A model generated the notes under the pieces. The model worked only from the letters and a program-made list of their open reading frames with translations, was not told the origin of the DNA and did not search any database. The position numbers were made by a program, and so were the translations under genes. A stretch of DNA of 9,182 bases from JASEHD01 sp964471945 (GTDB taxonomy: Bacteria; Bacteroidota; Ignavibacteria; UBA10030; SZUA-254): assembly GCA_964471945.1 (NCBI GenBank), contig CAYYIJ010000085.1, positions 1 through 9,182 of the forward strand, in the 5' to 3' direction. Positions 6,345 to 9,182 of this stretch are shown here, piece by piece. The stretch's first letter is position 1; the number at the start of each line of letters is the position of its first letter.

Positions 6345-7967
6345 TTATGGCTGACTCGTATTAATAGACGTTTGCGTCTGAGGCAATGGTTTGCGAGGGA
6401 TTCTTTCATCACGCATGGCAGCGTTGTAAGCAAATGCCGCCATAATTATCGCTGATTGTTTTAAATCCTCAGCAGGTACGCGGTCATATACATCCATCGT
6501 TGCATGATGAGTACGTGTCCCGTAATCAAGTTCATCCTGAATGAATTGGAATCCGGGTAAACCAACCTGATCAAATGCTTGATGATCGGTGCCTCCAGTA
6601 CTTAGCAGTGTAATCGTTGAGGCACCGAGATCGTTGAAAGGTTTCAACCAAGCACGGAAAATCGGTCGGCAAGCTTCGTTATCTTGTAGATAAATTCCTC
6701 TAAATTTACCAGCGCCATTATCATTATTGAAATACACAGAAAATTTCTCTCCATCTGATTTATATACAATTTTCTCAGATTGATTTGATGTTTGGGTCTC
6801 TCTTTCAATAAAATGTTTTGAAATATATCCACGAGAACCGAGATAACCATGTTCTTCAGCATCCCACAATGCAATGCGGATTGTGCGGCGTGGTTTGACA
6901 TTTAATGTTTTTAAAATCCTCATCGCTTCCATTGCAGCCGAACAACCAGTCGCATTATCAGTCGCACCTGTTCCTCCATGCCAAGAATCGAAATGCCCAC
7001 CGATCATTACTATTTCATCCCGTAAATCTGTACCCGGAATCTCGGCAATGATATTATAACCAGAGTCAGCTCTGTTAAATTCCACTCTGAGATCTAATTC
7101 CAATTTTGGCTTTTCACCTTTTTGAATAATACGGACAAGTCGATTGTAATTTTCAACATTGACCGAGATTTGTGGAATAACGTTATCTGCTTTTAAGTTA
7201 AAAATTCTTTTTTCACTCGTCCACGGAGAGTCTGGATGCTGCGGATACGAAGCTGCCCCCACAAAAACATTTCCCCCATCACCTTGACTAATTGTGAGAA
7301 TCCCTGCTGCACCTTCTGAAAAACATAATTTCATCTTCTGAAAATTCATTAGTGCTCGTTGTTTCATTTCAGGCGTCATTTCGAATCTTCTACCTCCCCG
7401 TCGCTGACCATCAGAGTTCGCTAACCTCAAGAGGCTTGAATCTACCCTACGAGCGGCATAAGGTTCGAATGGTGGTTTAATTTCTCTCGGCTCATTCAGG
7501 AGGATAAATTTCCCTTTAAGCTTATCTTTGAATGTTTCTATAGCACTATCCGTTCTGGCATCAAAATACAATAAGCTCGCTGTTAATTTTTTAACTTCTG
7601 GCGACCATGCTTTGGGATAAGAGATTAGAGGGAAATTTTGGCGACTGATGATGTTCGCCGAATAACTTTTTAAAGTCCATCCTCTTCCCCATACACCCCA
7701 CGCTTCAAGGTGAGCATAATGCAATCCCATAGATTCGAGTTTTGCCCTTGCCCATTCAGCCGCTTCCATATATCCAGGTGAGCCACTTAGTCGTGGACCA
7801 TACACATCTGTCAAATAACTCAAGATTTCCAATACTTGTGAACGATTCATCCCTTCATCACGAATTTGTGATATCACCGCTGAATCAATTTTTTCTTGCT
7901 GGGTCTGTGCATCCGAGAATTGAAAAGAAAAAATACACAGAATAATTGTGTAAAAATATTTATTCAT
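6345..7967 (-). CDS. Secreted M28 family zinc metallopeptidase
   Basis: A 540-residue protein with a signal peptide (residues 1-20, cleavage likely in SDA-Q). A conserved N-terminal region contains YGPRLSGSPGYMEAAEWA (56-73), a PA-like inserted region covers roughly 130-290, and the M28 catalytic domain runs about 300-515. Zinc and catalytic residues are visible: H325 and D327 in GGHFDSWHGG, D337 in ATDNATG, E371/E372 in DAEEHG, D416 in NNDNGAG and H488 in THHATMD. It should remove residues from peptides outside the cytoplasm, like other M28 aminopeptidases or carboxypeptidase Q-type enzymes; specificity is not readable. An Arg-rich stretch DGQRRGGRRFEM (186-197) and a polar Pro/Thr/Gln tail (525-540) are unusual. 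The start is set by GAGG (7976-7973 on this strand), 5 nt before the ATG at 7967. The ATG at 7971 is out of frame and stops at once. It follows another M28 gene by 30 nt. Confidence 0.92.
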   Translation of the reverse strand: MNKYFYTIILCIFSFQFSDAQTQQEKIDSAVISQIRDEGMNRSQVLEILSYLTDVYGPRLSGSPGYMEAAEWARAKLESMGLHYAHLEAWGVWGRGWTLKSYSANIISRQNFPLISYPKAWSPEVKKLTASLLYFDARTDSAIETFKDKLKGKFILLNEPREIKPPFEPYAARRVDSSLLRLANSDGQRRGGRRFEMTPEMKQRALMNFQKMKLCFSEGAAGILTISQGDGGNVFVGAASYPQHPDSPWTSEKRIFNLKADNVIPQISVNVENYNRLVRIIQKGEKPKLELDLRVEFNRADSGYNIIAEIPGTDLRDEIVMIGGHFDSWHGGTGATDNATGCSAAMEAMRILKTLNVKPRRTIRIALWDAEEHGYLGSRGYISKHFIERETQTSNQSEKIVYKSDGEKFSVYFNNDNGAGKFRGIYLQDNEACRPIFRAWLKPFNDLGASTITLLSTGGTDHQAFDQVGLPGFQFIQDELDYGTRTHHATMDVYDRVPAEDLKQSAIIMAAFAYNAAMRDERIPRKPLPQTQTSINTSQP

Positions 7968-7997
7968 TCATACCTCATCGTATATATAAAAAATTTT

Positions 7998-9182
7998 TCA
8001 GATTCCTTCTTGTGCTATAACATAAGATAGAATTGCCAATGCAATAGCACCAAGTTCAAGTTCACGGTCATTAACTGCATCGATGACGTCATTATCGGAA
8101 TGATGATAATCAAAATACCTCTGATTATCAACACGCAATCCGATTGTAACGACACCTTTACGTCCTAACTCCGAGATGTCAGCACCACCACCACCCTTAG
8201 TGATTCGACCGGCATCAATTTGATCAAGCAAATAACTAAAACCCAAAATCTTATTGAAAAATACCGAATCTGCACTGACACCAAAACCGCGAGGCGAAAA
8301 TCCACCCATATCAGCTTCGATTGCAGCGATATGCTTTTCACCAGGACGTTCTTTGTTTGCGTATGCTATACCACCGCTCAATCCAAATTCTTCATTCATG
8401 AATAAAACAGCGCGGATGGTTCGCTTGGGACTAAGTCCCAATTCCTTCAAAATTCTTAATGCCCCAATTGACTGAACACATCCTGCACCATCATCATGAG
8501 CACCCTGTCCTTTATCCCAGCTATCTAAATGTCCACCGATTACAATTATCTCATTTGGTTTTTCAGAGCCCGTTATCTCACCGACAACATTGGCTGACTC
8601 AACATCAGGTAGTGTTTGGCATTCGAGTTTTATTTTAACTTTCAAATTCTTTTCAAGCTCTAACAAACTATCAAGTATATTTGCACCAATTAAACTAATC
8701 GCCGCTGCAGGTATATTTGGAATAGTATCGACATAATGCATTGCACCGGTATGCGGAACATCATCAACACGCATAGTCAAAGAACGAACCAAAGCTGCAA
8801 TGCCTCCAAACCGTGCCGCTTCAATCGCTCCTGAACTGCGTTGATCCACAGCCTCACCGTATGCCTGGAATGTGTTGAATTTAGTTGGCTCCATTGACCG
8901 ATTGAAAAAGACAATTTTCCCCTTAACAACATCACCGAGAGATGACAACTCATTAAATGATTTAACCTGAATCACTTCGGCAGTTATACCATCATCTGGT
9001 GTTCCAATGCTGCCACCGAGTGCGCATATTTTTATAGGGATATTTTCACCAGAAGTCAATATGATTGTACCATCTTCCGTACCTCGCACCCAACGTGGAA
9101 CAGTAACTGGTTCGAGACGAACATTTTGAAATCCCAAATCTTCCATGGTTTTCTTTCCCCACTCAACCGCTTTAGCGGCTTG
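7998..9182 (-). CDS. M28 family zinc metallopeptidase, 5' end beyond window
   Basis: The frame stays open to the right edge (QAAKAVEWGKKTMEDLGFQ). An ATG at 9146 is therefore internal, and the signal peptide and first conserved block lie outside; 394 codons are visible. That upstream stretch aligns with AAEWARAKLESMGL of the neighbouring peptidase, confirming it is coding. A PA-like insert occupies about residues 40-180 counted from the internal Met. The catalytic domain shows H206 and D208 in GGHLDSWDKG, D218 in AHDDGAG, E252/E253 in MNEEFG, D279 in EADMGG and H349 in YHHSDND, all the M28 ligands. The GGGGADISELGRKGV segment (318-332) is like carboxypeptidase Q-type members. The frame is intact, so an active exopeptidase is expected, exported if the missing start encodes a signal. 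It is upstream of, and probably cotranscribed with, the paralog at 6345-7967. Confidence 0.9.
   Translation of the reverse strand, partial: QAAKAVEWGKKTMEDLGFQNVRLEPVTVPRWVRGTEDGTIILTSGENIPIKICALGGSIGTPDDGITAEVIQVKSFNELSSLGDVVKGKIVFFNRSMEPTKFNTFQAYGEAVDQRSSGAIEAARFGGIAALVRSLTMRVDDVPHTGAMHYVDTIPNIPAAAISLIGANILDSLLELEKNLKVKIKLECQTLPDVESANVVGEITGSEKPNEIIVIGGHLDSWDKGQGAHDDGAGCVQSIGALRILKELGLSPKRTIRAVLFMNEEFGLSGGIAYANKERPGEKHIAAIEADMGGFSPRGFGVSADSVFFNKILGFSYLLDQIDAGRITKGGGGADISELGRKGVVTIGLRVDNQRYFDYHHSDNDVIDAVNDRELELGAIALAILSYVIAQEGI

Noticed and set aside
6644..7059. Short ORFs on both strands (6644-6901 minus, 6874-7059 plus)
   Set aside because: Both overlap the M28 catalytic domain in other frames, and the M28 frame carries all zinc ligands.
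8220..8475. Two overlapping plus-strand ORFs
   Set aside because: They are antisense to the second M28 gene, in different frames from each other, with no supporting start signals.
9144..9146. ATG as the true start of the second M28 gene
   Set aside because: The frame is open upstream to the window edge and encodes residues that align with the paralog, so the real start is outside.

Overview
The window looks like ordinary chromosomal DNA from an AT-rich bacterium of the Bacteroidota/Chlorobiota/Ignavibacteria group. Four things suggest this. There is a bacillithiol-type bshA. An ftsX stands without an adjacent ftsE. Many genes have weak or absent Shine-Dalgarno sites. There are secreted M28 peptidases and small lipoprotein-like genes of a kind I associate with that group. 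ftsX is followed by a CDP-alcohol phosphatidyltransferase rather than the DUF3098-uppP-truB order I would expect in Bacteroidia, so I lean to an Ignavibacteria-like lineage. That placement is inference from gene content, not a search result.

Layout. Positions 1-189 carry no gene but hold a 159-bp MITE-like inverted-repeat element (11-169). A minus-strand pair follows: a membrane-anchored metallophosphoesterase (190-1347) lying 15 nt downstream of bshA (1363-2496). A 145-bp divergent intergenic region (2497-2641) has a good sigma70-like promoter facing right. The plus-strand cluster 2642-6268 runs YbaB/EbfC, RecR, two small tandem paralogous exported proteins (probable NTF2-like lipoproteins), FtsX and a CDP-alcohol phosphatidyltransferase. 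Gaps within it are -1 to 21 nt, so it is probably one operon. A short convergent gap (6269-6344) separates it from two minus-strand M28 zinc peptidases 30 nt apart. The second runs off the right edge, so its N-terminus is missing.

How the genes fit together. bshA makes the first intermediate of a bacillithiol-type thiol, but bshB and bshC are not here. ybaB-recR is a widely conserved recombination/nucleoid pair, here without dnaX upstream. The downstream part of the operon is about the cell envelope: exported proteins, the FtsX division/transport membrane protein and a phospholipid head-group enzyme. The M28 pair would work outside the cytoplasm, degrading peptides.

I see no CRISPR array, phage, transposase, toxin-antitoxin or defence system. 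The most unusual items are the inverted-repeat element at the left edge and the uncharacterised tandem paralogs between recR and ftsX. In the paralogs the key residues line up without gaps over the C-terminal 110 or so residues.
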